Positions 22,581-37,722 of a stretch of DNA of 64,000 bases are shown in pieces; the stretch's first letter is position 1; each line of letters starts with the position of its first letter. The DNA is from Coccinella septempunctata (Eukaryota; Arthropoda; Insecta; Coleoptera; Coccinellidae): NCBI RefSeq assembly GCF_907165205.1, contig NC_058196.1, positions 13,930,501 to 13,994,500 of the forward strand, given 5' to 3'. The position numbers and the translations under genes are program-made. Below the pieces are notes generated by a model. It saw only the letters and a program-made list of their open reading frames with translations, was not told the DNA's origin and did no database searches.

Positions 22581-25429
22581 AATGGATTGAATCAAGATAA
22601 ATTAATAAACGAATGTAAATATTGTATTGCTATTGTAAATAAACATACAGTTATTTTGAAAATAAATTGGTTGGGAATTAAAGGTGGAGTTTTATTCAAA
22701 ATTTTATCGAAAGTAGGACGCCATCTCCAAAATAACTACAAATTTCATGGTAAATTTCAGTGCTTAGTTCATTCGATGCTCCAGAAAAAAAATCATGAAC
22801 GACCTCGAGTAGGTTGTATAAAATTATTGTTCTATCCTCATTCATATAATAAATGTGAAATTGCGTGTGTTTGATAGTTTGTTTCTACGTTTCTCTTTCC
22901 ATAACGCCCAGGGTAGATGTCGGATTTTGTGGGAATTTCACTATAGTGTAGAGAATTTATCGGATTAGGTTTCAGTGTAACATTCATTTTTATATGAAGA
23001 AATTCATATATGAAAAAATAAAATAAGAAATTAAATAAAAGTTGAAATTAAATAAAATTAGAAATTCAATAAGATTTCTTTGAAAAAGTCCGCGATGGCA
23101 TATATCTAACTTTCCGGGATAACCACCAACAATAATCTATTTTAAAATTTATCGATACTTTGGCTGTGTACTTGAGTGCTTCTTCATATAAGAAAAACAT
23201 TCATTAGTATCGTTCTGTGAAACGTTTTGGCTAAACAGCTATCTCCATCAATACCATTGTCAAAAATGTATTTATTCCATCATTAGGTCAACCGACATAA
23301 CAGGCAGATACTGGGGAAATTACGAGAGATAGAGGTAAATGATCAAGTACTAGTTTGTGAGCTATCTGACGTTTACGTCCATGTTTCGCTGCAAAAATTC
23401 TGGTATGTGCCGTCATTTCGAGAGAATTATTTCTGTATTTTTTGCGGAAATTAATGCGACAGATCTCTGACAACAAGGATTTAAAATTATTCGAGTCCTA
23501 GTTGAATTAGCTTATCAAATTTATCCCATAATTTGAAATATTTTGGATATAAATCTCTGGGTTTGTTCCTACTAGGGCTTTCAAAAAAGGTTGAACATTT
23601 AAAAAGACAATCTACTTTATTCATTGCTGGCTAGCGGATTGTGTGGGATATCGTTTCTCTTCTCATACTCTTATCATTATTTATGTGAAGTTTAGTGAAT
23701 TATATATACATCCATTGATTTCAAATGTACGTATTATAATTTGTTTGGAATATTACAAATATTTATAGAAATCAATTTTTTTCATTTTTGCTGGAAAATT
23801 GGATGAGACCAATGGGATAATGATAAATCAATGTTGAAAACTTCATTTTCGACATCGATTTCTAGTTTTTCATAACTAATTATTATTTTCGAAAAATTTC
23901 TGAATTCTGTTATCGGAAATATATGAAATATCAACATCTTATTTGGATATTTCCTTGAAAAGATTAAATTATTGAAGGACTTAATATTACTCGTTTCGAA
24001 TAAGTCGTAGTGAAAAGTATAAAGGCGTTTTTGTTCGAAAAATGATACCGAAAAGCATTATCGCAACATAAGAATAATAAAGCATTTCTCTGTAGGTAGC
24101 AAGGGGTTTTCGATGACACAGCTGATAAGCTTCCAAACTACCTAGACTGAATCATCACTGATTCTGGAATGTTCCACACCTTAGAAGAAACATTAAAAAC
24201 GAATAAGAAATCAGGAAGCCATTCAATGATTTGTCTGTATTGATCGAGTAGAAGCCAATCAAAATGTCAGCCTCAGCGCCTTCAACGATTATTTTTTCAA
24301 TATTCGTGAGTGACATTCGAAAATAACTATAAATGGAAAAATTTCAAACAATGTTCCGTTATTTCCGAAGTCTTCGTGAAACTCTCACCTCATTCGAAGA
24401 ACACCATATTGAAATGAGCAAAAAATGTTCTCGAAATCGCTACTAACCTTAATATTTGCTGTAAAAAATTTCAGAAAATTTATAATAATTTTGCTAAAAT
24501 AATTGATAGTCATGGGACCAATCAACAGACGTTTCGTGTCTTTCATACTCAATTCAAGGGAAGGAATATGAATCAAGGAAATATAATATCCACTACAGTA
24601 CCTACTGCTTCTGCAATCTCTCAACTCATTTTTTTCCCCCAAAACATTGAATCATATACAGTACCTACATTTATTCCTCACAAATCTCGACGGTAGTGAC
24701 GAAAATATGTTCAACCGGATTTTTTTCACTCCAATAACGTCACCTGTAGTATTTCGATTGATTAAAGAAAAATTCATTCGAAATCATTTTGCAAGCAACA
24801 CTTCATGAACTGTCTTTGAACTGACAAACGATTACACGTAGTTTATTATTTGCTTAGACATTGTGATTTCGAAATAAATATGGAAACCTATAAGTGAATC
24901 GCCTTATTAGGTTATACCTACACCCACAACGGATAGTAGTGTTAATCTGTCTAAAACGGTGGGAATGGGCGGAAAATGATGACAAATATGCTCTACATTC
25001 GAAAAACATCACTTTTTTCAAATCCGTTAATGGAAATCCTTATTTTGGCATAAAAACTTCCGAAAGTGACGAAATGAGGTACATTTACCATACATAAGTA
25101 CATCTCTATAATACGCGTATTTCGTTTGATGAACTTCAATATGATATGAGTCCATAAATTGAGGTGAAATTCTGCCGACGTTTTGATTTTATCGAAACCA
25201 TCATCCTGGCACTGAAAGAGAAATATAAAACTATGTTAAAATATACATATATCGGCCGTTTTTGAATTAAAATGAACTAAAAGTTATAAAGCTCGCTTGA
25301 TTATAGATTTTTGGGTATGATGAATCTCTGAGCGAAGGTTTTGGCTGATCGCACATTGAATTGGCAAAAAAATCATGCATTTGAGGAAAGCGATGCATCG
25401 AAGAAAAACTTTCATGTATGAAAATGAAC
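22581..25429 (+). other. Spacer 6; no supported gene
   Basis: This full-length spacer is of the same subtype as unit 0 and spacers 9 and 14, marked by gaaacgttttgg, tcaataccattg and gggctttc. Its distal part and the copy 7 leader match those of copy 5. Confidence 0.8.
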
Positions 25430-25437
25430 TATAAAAG
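25430..25437 (+). promoter_or_regulatory. TATA box, copy 7 (TATAAAAG)
   Basis: B-type TATA box, 470 bp upstream of the copy 7 ATG. Confidence 0.65.
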
Positions 25438-25899
25438 GGAACACTGTAATTGCTTATTTATTAATCAGATAATAATAATCATTTATTCGAATAGGAAAGG
25501 AGGCGTATAGCCTATAAACTTGCAGAGTACAGAAAGAGAACGAAAATATTGTGCGTTACGAAAAGGAATGACATATGAACAAGGATAGCAAAAACTAAAA
25601 TAATCGAAACAAAACAAACCCTGGACTAGCATACACATCACCCGAGGAATGAAACATTGTATCTATGATAAGGATCCAAAACCCCTAAGTTTGTTTATAA
25701 GTGAAGATCAAAAATTTCAGCCCTCAGCCCTCAACAAGGGGGGATATTTATTGAAAATAACCAAAGTCAGGTAGCAGAACGAATCGGTTAGTACCTACAT
25801 TTTTCATTCATTCCCTGAATTTCGAAGAGTGAAGTTCCTAATTCTTAAAATTTTAGTTATACTTTTAAAGTTGAAAATTGGCGTTATACGAAAATCAAA

Positions 25900-26520
25900 A
25901 TGGTAAGTTGATTTTATATATATTTTTCATTTCAAGAATTCTGAATTTTTTCGTATTTCTCAAAATGTTATTGAGATTGAAAAGTATTTCGAGTTCCTTT
26001 AATAATTTATAATAACTAGATTAAAATTGATGTAATATCATATTATGTTTTGGTTTTTTTTCAGTCTGCTCAAATACCAATACAGAGTTCTTGGGAGGAG
26101 TTCATACTGCCGACAAGGATTGCCTTCTTGACTCAAGAAAAATTAAACAAATTGAGAAAAATAGAGTTACGTAAGAAGGTGATCATTCACGATTTAATTC
26201 GAAATAATCAGAGTGTGCTGGATCGTTTAAAAGATCTGAGGTTCTATAGAGGCAGTCATTCAGCGAATCTGAGAAGAACATCAGAAATTCTTGATGTCAA
26301 ATTGACTAAGGCTTTATATATTAAGAGAATATTGGAAATAACTGTCCGCGGAAAGAAGAAGAAGGAAATACTGAACATGGAAATATCCGAATTAGGTGAA
26401 GCGATCAGACACCAGAAAACTCACAGGCATCGTGATTTTGAACCAACCATATCTCCACTAGCCATATATTCAAATGATATGCGGAATCGCGGAATGAAGA
26501 GAAAACGAGATTATCGATAA
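25900..26520 (+). CDS. Array gene copy 7: basic 152-aa protein, B-type
   Basis: The structure is ATG 25900-25902, intron 25903-26064 (donor GTAAGT) and exon 2 26065-26520. The protein is identical to copy 5 (Gly112-Glu113). It differs from copy 5 in exon 2 by a synonymous CAA to CAG change at Gln8. The matching leader, intron and exon place copies 5 and 7 as close sisters at an offset of 7,797 bp, with the A-type copy 6 between them. Confidence 0.75.
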
Positions 26521-29372
26521 AATGGATTGAATCAAGATAAATCAATAAACGAATGTAAATATTGTATTGCTATTGTAAATAAACATACAGTTATTTTGAA
26601 AATAAATTGGTTGGGAATTAAAGGTGGAATTTTTATTCAAAATTTTATCGAAAGTAGGACGCCATCTCCAAAATAACTACAAATTTCATGGTAAATTTCA
26701 GTGCTTAGTTCATTCGATGCTCCAGAAAAAAAATCATGAACGACCTCGAGTAGGTTGTATAAAATTATTGTTCTATCCTCATTCATATAATAAATGTGAA
26801 ACTGCGTGTGTTTGATAGTTTGTTTCTACGTTTCTCTTTCCATAACGCCCAGGGTAGATGTCGGATTTTGTGGGAATTTCACTATAGTGTAGAGAATTTA
26901 TCGGATTAGGTTTCAGTGTAACATTCATTTTTATATGGAGAAATTCATATATGAAAAAATAAAATAAGAAATTAAATAAAAGTTGAAATTAAATAAAATT
27001 TGAAATTAAATAAAATTTCTTTGAAAAACTCAGCGATGGCATATATCTAACTTTCCGGGATAACCACCAACAATAATCTATTTTAAAATTTATCGATACT
27101 TTGGCTGTGTACTTGAGTGCTTCTTAATATAAGAAAAACATTCATTAGTATCGTTCTGTGAAAAGTTTTGGCTAAACAGCTATCTCCATCAATACAATTG
27201 TCAAAAATATATTTATTCCATCATTAGGTCAACCGACATAACATGCAGATACTGGGGAAATTACAAGAGATAGAGGTAAATGATCAGTACTAGTTTGTGA
27301 GCTATCTGACGTTTACGTCCATGTTTCGCTGCAAAAATTCTGGTATGTGCCATCATTTCGAGAGAATTATTTCTGTATTTTTTGCGGAAATTAATGCGAC
27401 AGATCTCTGAAAACAAGGATTTAAAATTATTCGAGTCCTAGTTGAATTAGTTTATCAGAGTTTTTCCCATAATTTGAAATATTATGGATATAAATCTCTG
27501 GGTTTGTTCCTACTAGGGCATTCAAAAAAGGTTGAACATTTAAAAAGACAATCTACTTTATTCATTGCTGGCTAGCGGATTGTGTGGGATATCGTTTCTC
27601 TTCTCATACTCTTATCATTATTTATGTGAAGTTTAGTGAATTATATATACATCCATTGATTTCAAATGTACGTATTATAATTTGTTTGGAATATTACAAA
27701 TATTTATAGAAATCAATTTTTTTCATTTTTGCTAGAAAATTGGATGAGACCAATGGGATAATGATAAATCAACGTTGAAAACTTCATTTTCGACATCGAT
27801 TACTAGTTTTTCATAACTAATTATTATTTTCGAAAAATTTCTGAATTCTGTTATCGGAAATATATGAAATATCAACATCTTATTTGGATATTTCCTTGAA
27901 AAGATTAAATTATTGAAGGACTTAATATTACTCGTTTCGAATAAGTCGTAGTGAAAAGTATAAAGGCGTTTTTCTTCGAAAAATGATACCGAAAAGCATT
28001 ATCGCAACATAAGAATAATAAAGCATTTCTCTGTAGGTAGCAGGGGGTTTTCGATGACACAGCTGATAAGCTTCCAAACTACCTAGACTGAATCATCACT
28101 GATTCTGGAATGTTCCACACCTTAGAAGAAACATTAAAAACGAATAAGAAATCAGGAAGCCATTCAATGATTTGTCTGTATTGATCGAGTAGAAGCCAAT
28201 CAAAATGTCAGCCTCAGCGCCTTCAACGATTATTTTTTCAATATTCGTGAGTGACATTCGAAAATAACTATAAATGGAAAAATTTCAAACAATGTTCCGT
28301 TATTTCTGAAGTCTTCGTGAAACTCTCACCTCATTCGAAGAACACCATATTGAAATGAGCAAAAAATGTTCTCGAAATCGCTACTAACCTTAATATTTGC
28401 TGTAAAAAATTTCAGAAAATTTATAATAATTTTGCTAAAATAATTGATAGTCATGGGACCAATCAACAGACGTTTCGTGTCTTTCATACTCAATTCAAGG
28501 GAAGGAATATGAATCAAGGAAATATAATATCCACTACAGTACCTACTGCTTCTGCAATCTCTCAACTCATTTTTTTCCCCCAAAACATTGAATCATATAC
28601 AGTACCTACATTTATTCCTCACAAATCTCGGCGGTAGTGACGAAAATATGTTCAACCGGATTTTTTTCACTCCAATAACGTCACCTGTAGTATTTCGATT
28701 GATTAAAGAAAAATTCATTCGAAATCATTTTGCAAGCAACACTTCATGAACTGTCTTTGAACTGACAAACGATTACACGTAGTTTATTATTTGCTTAGAC
28801 ATTGTGATTTCGAAATAAATATGGAAACCTATAAGTGAATCGCCTTATTAGGTTATACCTACACCCACAACGGATAGTAGTGTTAATCTGTCTAAAACGG
28901 TGGGAATGGGCGGAAAATGATGACAAATATGCTCTACATTCGAAAAACATCACTTTTTTCAAATCCGTTAATGGAAATCCTTATTTTGGCATAAAAACTT
29001 CCGAAAGTGACGAAATGGGGTACATTTACCATACATAAGTACATCTCTATAATACGCGTATTTCGTTTGATGAACTTCAATATGATATGAGTCCATAAAT
29101 TGAGGTGAAATTCTGCCGACGTTTTGATTTTATCGAAACCATCATCGGGGCACTGAAAGAGCAATATAAAACTATGTTAAAATATACATATATCGGCCGT
29201 TTTTGAATTAAAATGAACTAAAAGTTACAAAGCTCGCTTGATTATAGATTTTTGGGTATGATGAATCTCTGAGCGAAGGTTTTGGCTGATCGCACATTGA
29301 AATGGCAAAAAAATCATGCATTTGAGGAAAGCGATGCATCGAAGAAAAAAACTTTCATGTATGAAAATGAAC
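26521..29372 (+). other. Spacer 7; no supported gene
   Basis: This is a full-length spacer. The start follows copy 5 (extra T near 26629 breaks the in-frame extension). The 17-bp repeat is of the spacer 1/2 form. Confidence 0.8.
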
Positions 29373-29380
29373 TATATAAG
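29373..29380 (+). promoter_or_regulatory. TATA box, copy 8 (TATATAAG)
   Basis: A-type TATA box, 470 bp upstream of the copy 8 ATG. Confidence 0.6.
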
Positions 29381-29842
29381 GGAACACTGTAATTGCTTAT
29401 TTATTAATCATATAATAATAATCATTTATTCGAATAGGAAAGGAGGCGTATAGCCTATAAACTTGCAGAGTACAGAAAAAGAACGAAAATATTGTGCGTT
29501 ACGAAAAGGAATGACATATGAACAAGGATAGCAAAAACTAAAATAATCGAAACAAAACAAACCCTGGACTAGCATACACATCACCCGAGGAATGAAACAT
29601 TGTATCTATGATAAGGATCCAAAACCCCTAAGTTTGTTTATAAGTGAAGATCAAAAATTTCAGCCCTCAGCCCTCAACAAGGGGGGATATTTATTGAAAA
29701 TTACCAAAGTCAGGTAGCAGAACGAATCGGTTAGTACCTACATTTTTCATTCATTCCCTGAATTTCGAAGAGTGAAGTTCCTAATTCTTAAAATTTTAGT
29801 TATACTTTTAAAGTTGAAAATTGGCGTTATACGAAAATCAAA

Positions 29843-30463
29843 ATGGTAAGTTGATTTTATATATATTTTTCATTTCAAGAATTCTGAATTTTTTCGTATT
29901 TCTCAAAATGTTATTGAGATTGAAAAGTATTTCGAGTTCCTTCAATAATTTATAATAACTAGATTGAAATTGATGTAATATCATATTATGTTTTGGTTTT
30001 TTTTCAGTCTGCTCAAATACCAATACAAAGTTCTTGGGAGGAGTTCATACTGCCCACAAGGATTGCCTTCTTGACTCAAGAAAAATTAAACAAATTGAGA
30101 AAAATAGAGTTACGTAAGAAGGTGATCATTCACGATTTAATTCGAAATAATCAGAGTGTGCTGGATCGTTTAAAAGATCTGAGGTTCTATAGAGGCAGTC
30201 ATTCATCGAATCTGAGAAGAACATCAGAAATACTTGATGTCAAATTGACTAAGGCTTTATATATTAAGAGAATATTGGAAATAACTGTCCGCGGAAAGAA
30301 GAAGAAGGAAATACTGAACATGGAAATATCCGAATTATGTGGAGCGATCAGACACCAGAAAACTCACAGGCATCGTGATTTTGAACCAACCATATCTCCC
30401 CTAGCCATATATTCAAATGATATGCGGAATCGCGGAATGAAGAGAAAACGAGATTATCGATAA
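29843..30463 (+). CDS. Array gene copy 8: basic 152-aa protein, A68S
   Basis: The structure is ATG 29843-29845, intron 29846-30007 (donor GTAAGT) and exon 2 30008-30463. The frame is intact. Ser68 is shared with copy 6, but KRKR is intact here. There is one further silent change, ATT to ATA, at Ile76. Confidence 0.75.
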
Positions 30464-33319
30464 AATGGATTGAATCAAGATAAATTAATAAACGAATGTA
30501 AATATTGTATTGCTATTGTAAATAAACATACAGTTATTTTGAAAATAAATTGGTTGGGAATTAAAGGTGGAGTTTTATTCAAAATTTTATCGAAAGTAGG
30601 ACGCCATCTCCAAAATAACTACAAATTTCATGGTAAATTTCAGTGCTTAGTTCATTCGATGCTCCAGAAAAAAAATCATGAACGACCTCGAGTAGGTTGT
30701 ATAAAATTATTGTTCTATCCTCATTCATATAATAAATGTGAAATTGCGTGTGTTTGATAGTTTGTTTCTACGTTTCTCTTTCCATAACGCCCAGGGTAGA
30801 TGTCGGATTTTGTGGGAATTTCACTATAGTGTAGAGAATTTATCGGATAAGGTTTCAGTGTAACATTCATTTTTATATGAAGAAATTCATATATGAAAAA
30901 ATAAAATAAGAAATTAAATAAAAGTTGAAATTAAATAAAATTTGAAATTAAATAAAATTTCTTTGAAAAAGTCAGCGATGGCATATATCTAACTTTCCGG
31001 GATAACCACCAACAATAATCTATTTTAAAATTTATCGATACTTTGGCTGTGTACTTGAGTGCTTCTTAATATAAGAAAAACATTCATTAGTATCGTTCTG
31101 TGAAAAGTTTTGGCTAAACAGCTATCTCCATCAATACAATTGTCAAAAATATATTTATTCCATCATTAGGTCAACCGACATAACATGCAGATACTGGGGA
31201 AATTACAAGAGATAGAGGTAAATGATCAGTACTAGTTTGTGAGCTATCTGACGTTTACGTCCATGTTTCGCTGCAAAAATTCTGGTATGTGCCGTCATTT
31301 CGAGAGAATTATTTCTGTATTTTTTGCGGAAATTAATGCGACAGATCTCTGATCTGAAAACAAGGATTAAAAATTATTCGAGTCCTAGTTGAATTAGTTT
31401 ATCAGATTTTTTCCCATAATTTGAAATATTATGGATATAAATCTCTGGGTTTGTTCCTACTAGGGCATTCAAAAAAGGTTGAACATTTAAAAAGACAATC
31501 TACTTTATTCATTGCTGGCTAGCGGATTGTGTGGGATATCGTTTCTCTTCTCATACTCTTATCATTATTTATGTGAAGTTTAGTGAATTATATATACATC
31601 CATTGATTTCAAATGTACGTATTATAATTTGTTTGGAATATTACAAATATTTATAGAAATCAATTTTTTTCATTTTTGCTGGAAAATTGGATGAGACCAA
31701 TGGGATAATGATAAATCAACGTTGAAAACTTCATTTTCGACATCGATTTCTAGTTTTTCATAACTAATTATTATTTTCGAAAAATTTCTGAATTCTGTTA
31801 TCGGAAATATATGAAATATCAACATCTTATTTGAATATTTCTCTGAAAAGATTAAATTATTGAAGGACTTAATATTACTCGTTTCGAATAAGTCGTAGTG
31901 AAAAGTATAAAGGCGTTTTTGTTAGAAAAATGATACCGAAAATCATTATCGCAACATAAGAATAATAAAGCATTTCTCTGTAGGTAGCAAGGGGTTTTCG
32001 ATGACACAGCTGATAAGCTTCCAAACTACCTCGACTGAATCATCACTGATTCTGGAATGTTCCACACCTTAGAAGAAACATTAAAAACGAATAAGAAATC
32101 AGGAAGCCATTCAATGATTTGTCTGTATTGATCGAGTAGAAGCCAATCAAAATGTCAGCCTCAGCGCCTTCAACGATTATTTTTTCAATATTCGTGAGTG
32201 ACATTCGAAAATAACTATAAATGGAAAAATTTCAAACAATGTTCCGTTATTTCCGAAGTCTTCGTGAAACTCTCACCTCATTCGAAGAACACCATATTGA
32301 AATGAGCAAAAAATGTTCTCGAAATCGCTTCTAACCTTAATATTTGCTGTAAAAAATTTCAGAAAAGTTATAATAATTTTGCTTAAATAATTGATAGTCA
32401 TGCGACCAATCAACAGACGTTTCGTGTCTTTCATACTCAATTCAAGGGAAGGAATATGAATCAAGGAAATATAATATCCACTACAGTACCTACTGCTTCT
32501 GCAATCTCTCAACTCATTTTTTTCCCCCAAAACATTGAATCATATACAGTACCTACATTTATTCCTCACAAATCTCGACGGTAGTGACGAAAATATGTTC
32601 AACCGGATTTTTTTCACTCCAATAACGTCACCTGTAGTATTTCGATTGATTAAAGAAAAATTCATTCGAAATCATTTTGCAAGCAACACTTCATGAACTG
32701 TCTTTGAACTGACAAACGATTACACGTAGTTTATTATTTGCTTAGACATTGTGATTTCGAAATAAATATGGAAACCTATAAGTGAATCGCCTTATTAGGT
32801 TATACCTACACCCACAACGGATAGTAGTGTTAATCTGTCTAAAACGGTGGGAATGGGCGGAAAATGATGACAAATATGCTCTACATTCGAAAAACATCAC
32901 TTTTTTCAAATCCGTTAATGGAAATCCTTATTTTGGCATAAAAACTTCCGAAAGTGACGAAATGGGGTACATTTACCATACATAAGTACATCTCTATAAT
33001 ACGCGTATTTCGTTTGATGAACTTCAATATGAAATGAGTCCATAAATTGAGGTGAAATTCTGCCGACGTTTTGATTTTGTCGAAACCATCATCGGGGCAC
33101 TGAAAGAGCAATATAAAACTATGTTAAAATATACATATATCGGCCGTTTTTGAATTAAAATGAACTAAAAGTTATAAAGCTCGCTTGATTATAGATTTTT
33201 GGATATGATGAATCTCTGAGCGAAGGTTTTGGCTGATCGCACATTGAAATGGCAAAAAAATCATGCATTTGAGGAAAGCGATGCATCGAAGAAAAAAACT
33301 TTCATGTATGAAAATGAAC
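30464..33319 (+). other. Spacer 8, with 5-bp duplication
   Basis: This full-length spacer has five extra bases (atctg) at about 31352-31356. Its distal end matches the end of spacer 2, at an offset of about 22,945 bp, and this similarity continues into the leaders of copies 3 and 9. No supported gene. Confidence 0.8.
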
Positions 33320-33327
33320 TATATAAG
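33320..33327 (+). promoter_or_regulatory. TATA box, copy 9 (TATATAAG)
   Basis: A-type TATA box, 470 bp upstream of the copy 9 ATG. Confidence 0.6.
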
Positions 33328-33789
33328 GGAACACTGTAATTGCTTATTTATTAATCATATAATAATAATCATTTATTCGAATAGGAAAGGAGGCGTATAG
33401 CCTATAAACTTGCAGAGTACAGAAAAAGAACGAAAATATTGTGCGTTACGAAAAGGAATGACATATGAACAAGGATAGCAAAAACTAAAAAAATCGAAAC
33501 AAAACAAACCCTGGACTAGCATACACATCACCCGAGGAATGAAACATTGTATCTATGATAAGGATCCAAAACCCCTAAGTTTGTTTATAAGTGAAGATCA
33601 AAAATTTCAGCCCTCAGCCCTCAAGAAGGGGGGATATTTATTGAAAATAACCAAAGTCAGGTAGCAGAACGAATCGGTTAGTACCTACATTTTTCATTCA
33701 TTCCCTGAATTTCGAAGAGTGAAGTTCCTAATTCTTAAAATTTTAGTTATACTTTTAAAGTTGAAAATTGGCGTTATACGAAAATCAAA

Positions 33790-34410
33790 ATGGTAAGTTG
33801 ATTTTATATATATTTTTCATTTCAAGAATTCTGAATTTTTTCGTATTTCTCAAAATGTTATTGAGATTGAAAAGTATTTCGAGTTCCTTTAATAATTTAT
33901 AATAACTAGATTGAAATTGATGTAATATCATATTATGTTTTGGTTTTTTTTCAGTCTGCTCAAATACCAATACAAAGTTCTTGGGAGGAGTTCATACTGC
34001 CCACAAGGATTGCCTTCTTGACTCAAGAAAAATTAAACAAATTGAGAAAAATAGAGTTACGTAAGAAGGTGATCATTCACGATTTAATTCGAAATAATCA
34101 GAGTGTGCTGGATCGTTTAAAAGATCTGAGGTTCTATAGAGGCAGTCATTCAGCGAATCTGAGAAGAACATCAGAAATTCTTGATGTCAAATTGACTAAG
34201 GCTTTATATATTAAGAGAATATTGGAAATAACTGTCCGCGGAAAGAAGAAGAAGGAAATACTGAACATGGAAATATCCGAATTATGTGGAGCGATCAGAC
34301 ACCAGAAAACTCACAGGCATCGTGATTTTGAACCAACCATATCTCCCCTAGCCATATATTCAAATGATATGCGGAATCGCGGAATGAAGAGAAAACGAGA
34401 TTATCGATAA
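33790..34410 (+). CDS. Array gene copy 9: basic 152-aa protein, A-type consensus
   Basis: The structure is ATG 33790-33792, intron 33793-33954 (donor GTAAGT) and exon 2 33955-34410. The protein carries the consensus residue at every variable site (Ala68, Lys83, Glu102, Cys112, Gly113, Ala114) and is identical to copy 11. The proximal polyadenylation signal is changed to AATAAT, as in copy 14. The second AATAAA, 58 bp past the stop, remains. Confidence 0.77.
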
Positions 34411-37259
34411 AATGGATTGAATCAAGATGAATTAATAATAGAATGTAAATATTGTATTGCTATTGTGAATAAACATACAGTTATTTTGAAAATAAATTGG
34501 TTGGGAATTAAAGGTGGAGTTTTATTCAAAATTTTATCGAAAGTAGGACGCCATCTCCAAAATAACTACAAATTTCATGGTAAATTTCAGTGCTTAGTTC
34601 ATTCGATGCTCCAGAAAAAAAATCATGAACGACCTCGAGTAGGTTGTATAAAATTATTGTTCTATCCTCATTCATATAATAAATGTGAAACTGCGTGTGT
34701 TTGATAGTTTGTTTCTACGTTTCTCTTTCCATAACGCCCAGGGTAGATGTCGGATTTTGTGGGAATTTCACTATAGTGTAGAGAATTTATCGGATTAGGT
34801 TTCAGTGTAACATTCATTTTTATATGAAGAAATTCATATATGAAAAAATAAAATAAGAAATTAAATAAAAGTTGAAATTAAATAAAATTAGAAATTCAAT
34901 AAGATTTCTTTGAAAAAGTCCGCGATGGCATATATCTAACTTTCCGGGATAACCACCAACAATAATCTATTTTAAAATTTATCGATACTTTGGCTGTGTA
35001 CTTGAGTGCTTCTTAATATAAGAAAAACATTCATTAGTATCGTTCTGTGAAACGTTTTGGCTAAACAGCTATCTCCATCAATACCATTGTCAAAAATGTA
35101 TTTATTCCATCATTAGGTCAACCGACATAACATGCAGATATTGGGGAAATTACGAGAGATAGAGGTAAATGATCAAGTACTAGTTTGTGAGCTATCTGAC
35201 GTTTACGTCCATGTTTCGCTGCAAAAATTCTGGTATGTGCCGTCATTTCGAGAGAATTATTTCTGTATTTTTTGCGGAAATTAATGCGACAGATCTCTGA
35301 CAACAAGGATTTAAAATTATTCGAGTCCTAGTTGAATTAGCTTATCAAATTTATCCCATAATTTGAAATATTTTGGATATAAATCTCTGGGTTTGTTCCT
35401 ACTAGGGCTTTCAAAAAAGGTTGAACATTTAAAAAGACAATCTACTTTATTCATTGCTGGCTAGCGGATTGTGTGGGATATCGTTTCTCTTCTCATACTC
35501 TTATCATTATTTATGTGAAGTTTAGTGAATTATATATACATCCATTGATTTCAAATGTACGTATTATAATTTGTTTGGAATATTACAAATATTTATAGAA
35601 ATCAATTTTTTTCATTTTTGCTGGAAAATTGGATGAGACCAATGGGATAATGATAAATCAATGTTGAAAACTTCATTTTCGACATCGATTTCTAGTTTTT
35701 CATAACTAATTATTATTTTCGAAAAATTTCTGAATTCTGTTATCGGAAATATATGAAATATCAACATCTTATTTGGATATTTCCTTGAAAAGATTAAATT
35801 ATTGAAGGACTTAATATTACTCGTTTCGAATAAGTCGTAGTGAAAAGTATAAAGGCGTTTTTGTTCGAAAAATGATACCGAAAAGCATTATCGCAACATA
35901 AGAATAATAAAGCATTTCTCTGTAGGTAGCAAGGGGTTTTCGATGACACAGCTGATAAGCTTCCAAACTACCTAGACTGAATCATCACTGATTCTGGAAT
36001 GTTCCACACCTTAGAAGAAACATTAAAAACGAATAAGAAATCAGGAAGCCATTCAATGATTTGTCTGTATTGATCGAGTAGAAGCCAATCAAAATGTCAG
36101 CCTCAGCGCCTTCAACGATCATTTTTTCAATATTCGTGAGTGACATTCGAAAAAAACTATAAATGGAAAAATTTCAAACAATGTTCCGTTATTTCCGAAG
36201 TCTTCGTGAAACTCTCACCTCATTCGAAGAACACCATATTGAAATGAGCAAAAAATGTTCTCGAAATCGCTACTAACCTTAATATTTGCTGTAAAAAATT
36301 TCAGAAAATTTATAATAATTTTGCTAAAATAATTGCTAGTCATGGGACCAATCAACAGACGTTTCGTGTCTTTCATACTCAATTCAAGGGAAGGAATATG
36401 AATCAAGGAAATATAATATCCACTACAGTACCTACTGCTTCTGCAATCTCTCAACTCATTTTTTTCCCCCAAAACATTGAATCATATACAGTACCTACAT
36501 TTATTCCTCACAAATCTCGACGGTAGTGACGAAAATATGTTCAACCGGATTTTTTTCACTCCAATAACGTCACCTGTAGTATTTCGATTGATTAAAGAAA
36601 AATTCATTCGAAATCATTTTGCAAGCAACACTTCATGAACTGTCTTTGAACTGACAAACGATTACACGTAGTTTATTATTTGCTTAGACATTGTGATTTC
36701 GAAATAAATATGGAAACCTATAAGTGAATCGCCTTATTAGGTTATACCTACACCCACAACGGATAGTAGTGTTAATCTGTCTAAAACGGTGGGAATGGGC
36801 GGAAAATGATGACAAATATGCTCTACATTCGAAAAACATCACTTTTTTCAAATCCGTTAATGGAAATCCTTATTTCGGCATAAAAACTTCCGAAAGTGAC
36901 GAAATGAGGTACATTTACCATACATAAGTACATCTCTATAATACGCGTATTTCGTTTGATGAACTTCAATATGATATGAGTCCATAAATTGAGGTGAAAT
37001 TCTGTCGACGTTTTGATTTTATCGAAACCATCATCCTGGCACTGAAAGAGCAATATAAAACTATGTTAAAATATACATATATCGGCCGTTTTTGAATTAA
37101 AATGAACTAAAAGTTATAAAGCTCGCTTGATTATAGATTTTTGGGTATGATGAATCTCTGAGCGAAGGTTTTGGCTGATCGCACATTGAATTGGCAAAAA
37201 AATCATGCATTTGAGGAAAGCGATGCATCGAAGAAAAACTTTCATGTATGAAAATGAAC
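34411..37259 (+). other. Spacer 9; start of block duplicated at 53403
   Basis: This full-length spacer is nearly identical to spacer 14 at an offset of 18,992 bp. Shared private variants include gatgaattaataatag just after the stop, aattgctagtcatggg near 36333 and an attctgtcgacg variant near 37001. No supported gene. Confidence 0.85.
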
Positions 37260-37267
37260 TATAAAAG
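37260..37267 (+). promoter_or_regulatory. TATA box, copy 10 (TATAAAAG)
   Basis: B-type TATA box. It is 463 bp upstream of the ATG because the leader lacks one 7-bp ccctcag repeat near 37550. Confidence 0.65.
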
Positions 37268-37722
37268 GGAACACTGTAATTGCTTATTTATTAATCAGAT
37301 AATAATAATCATTTATTCGAATAGGAAAGGAGGCGTATAGCCTATAAACTTGCAGAGTACAGAAAGAGAACGAAAATATTGTGCGTTACGAGAAGGAATG
37401 ACATATGAACAAGGATAGCAAAAACTAAAATAATCGAAACAAAACAAACCCTGGACTAGCATACACATCACCCGAGGAATGAAACATTGTATCTATGATA
37501 AGGATCCAAAACCCCTAAGTTTGTTTATAAGTGAAGATCAAAAATTTCAGCCCTCAACAAGGGGGGATATTTATTGAAAATAACCAAAGTCAGGTAGCAG
37601 AACGAATCGGTTAGTACCTACATTTTTCATTCATTCCCTGAATTTCGAAGAGTGAAGTTCCTAATTCTTAAAATTTTAGTTATACTTTTAAAGTTGAAAA
37701 TTGGCGTTATACGAAAATCAAA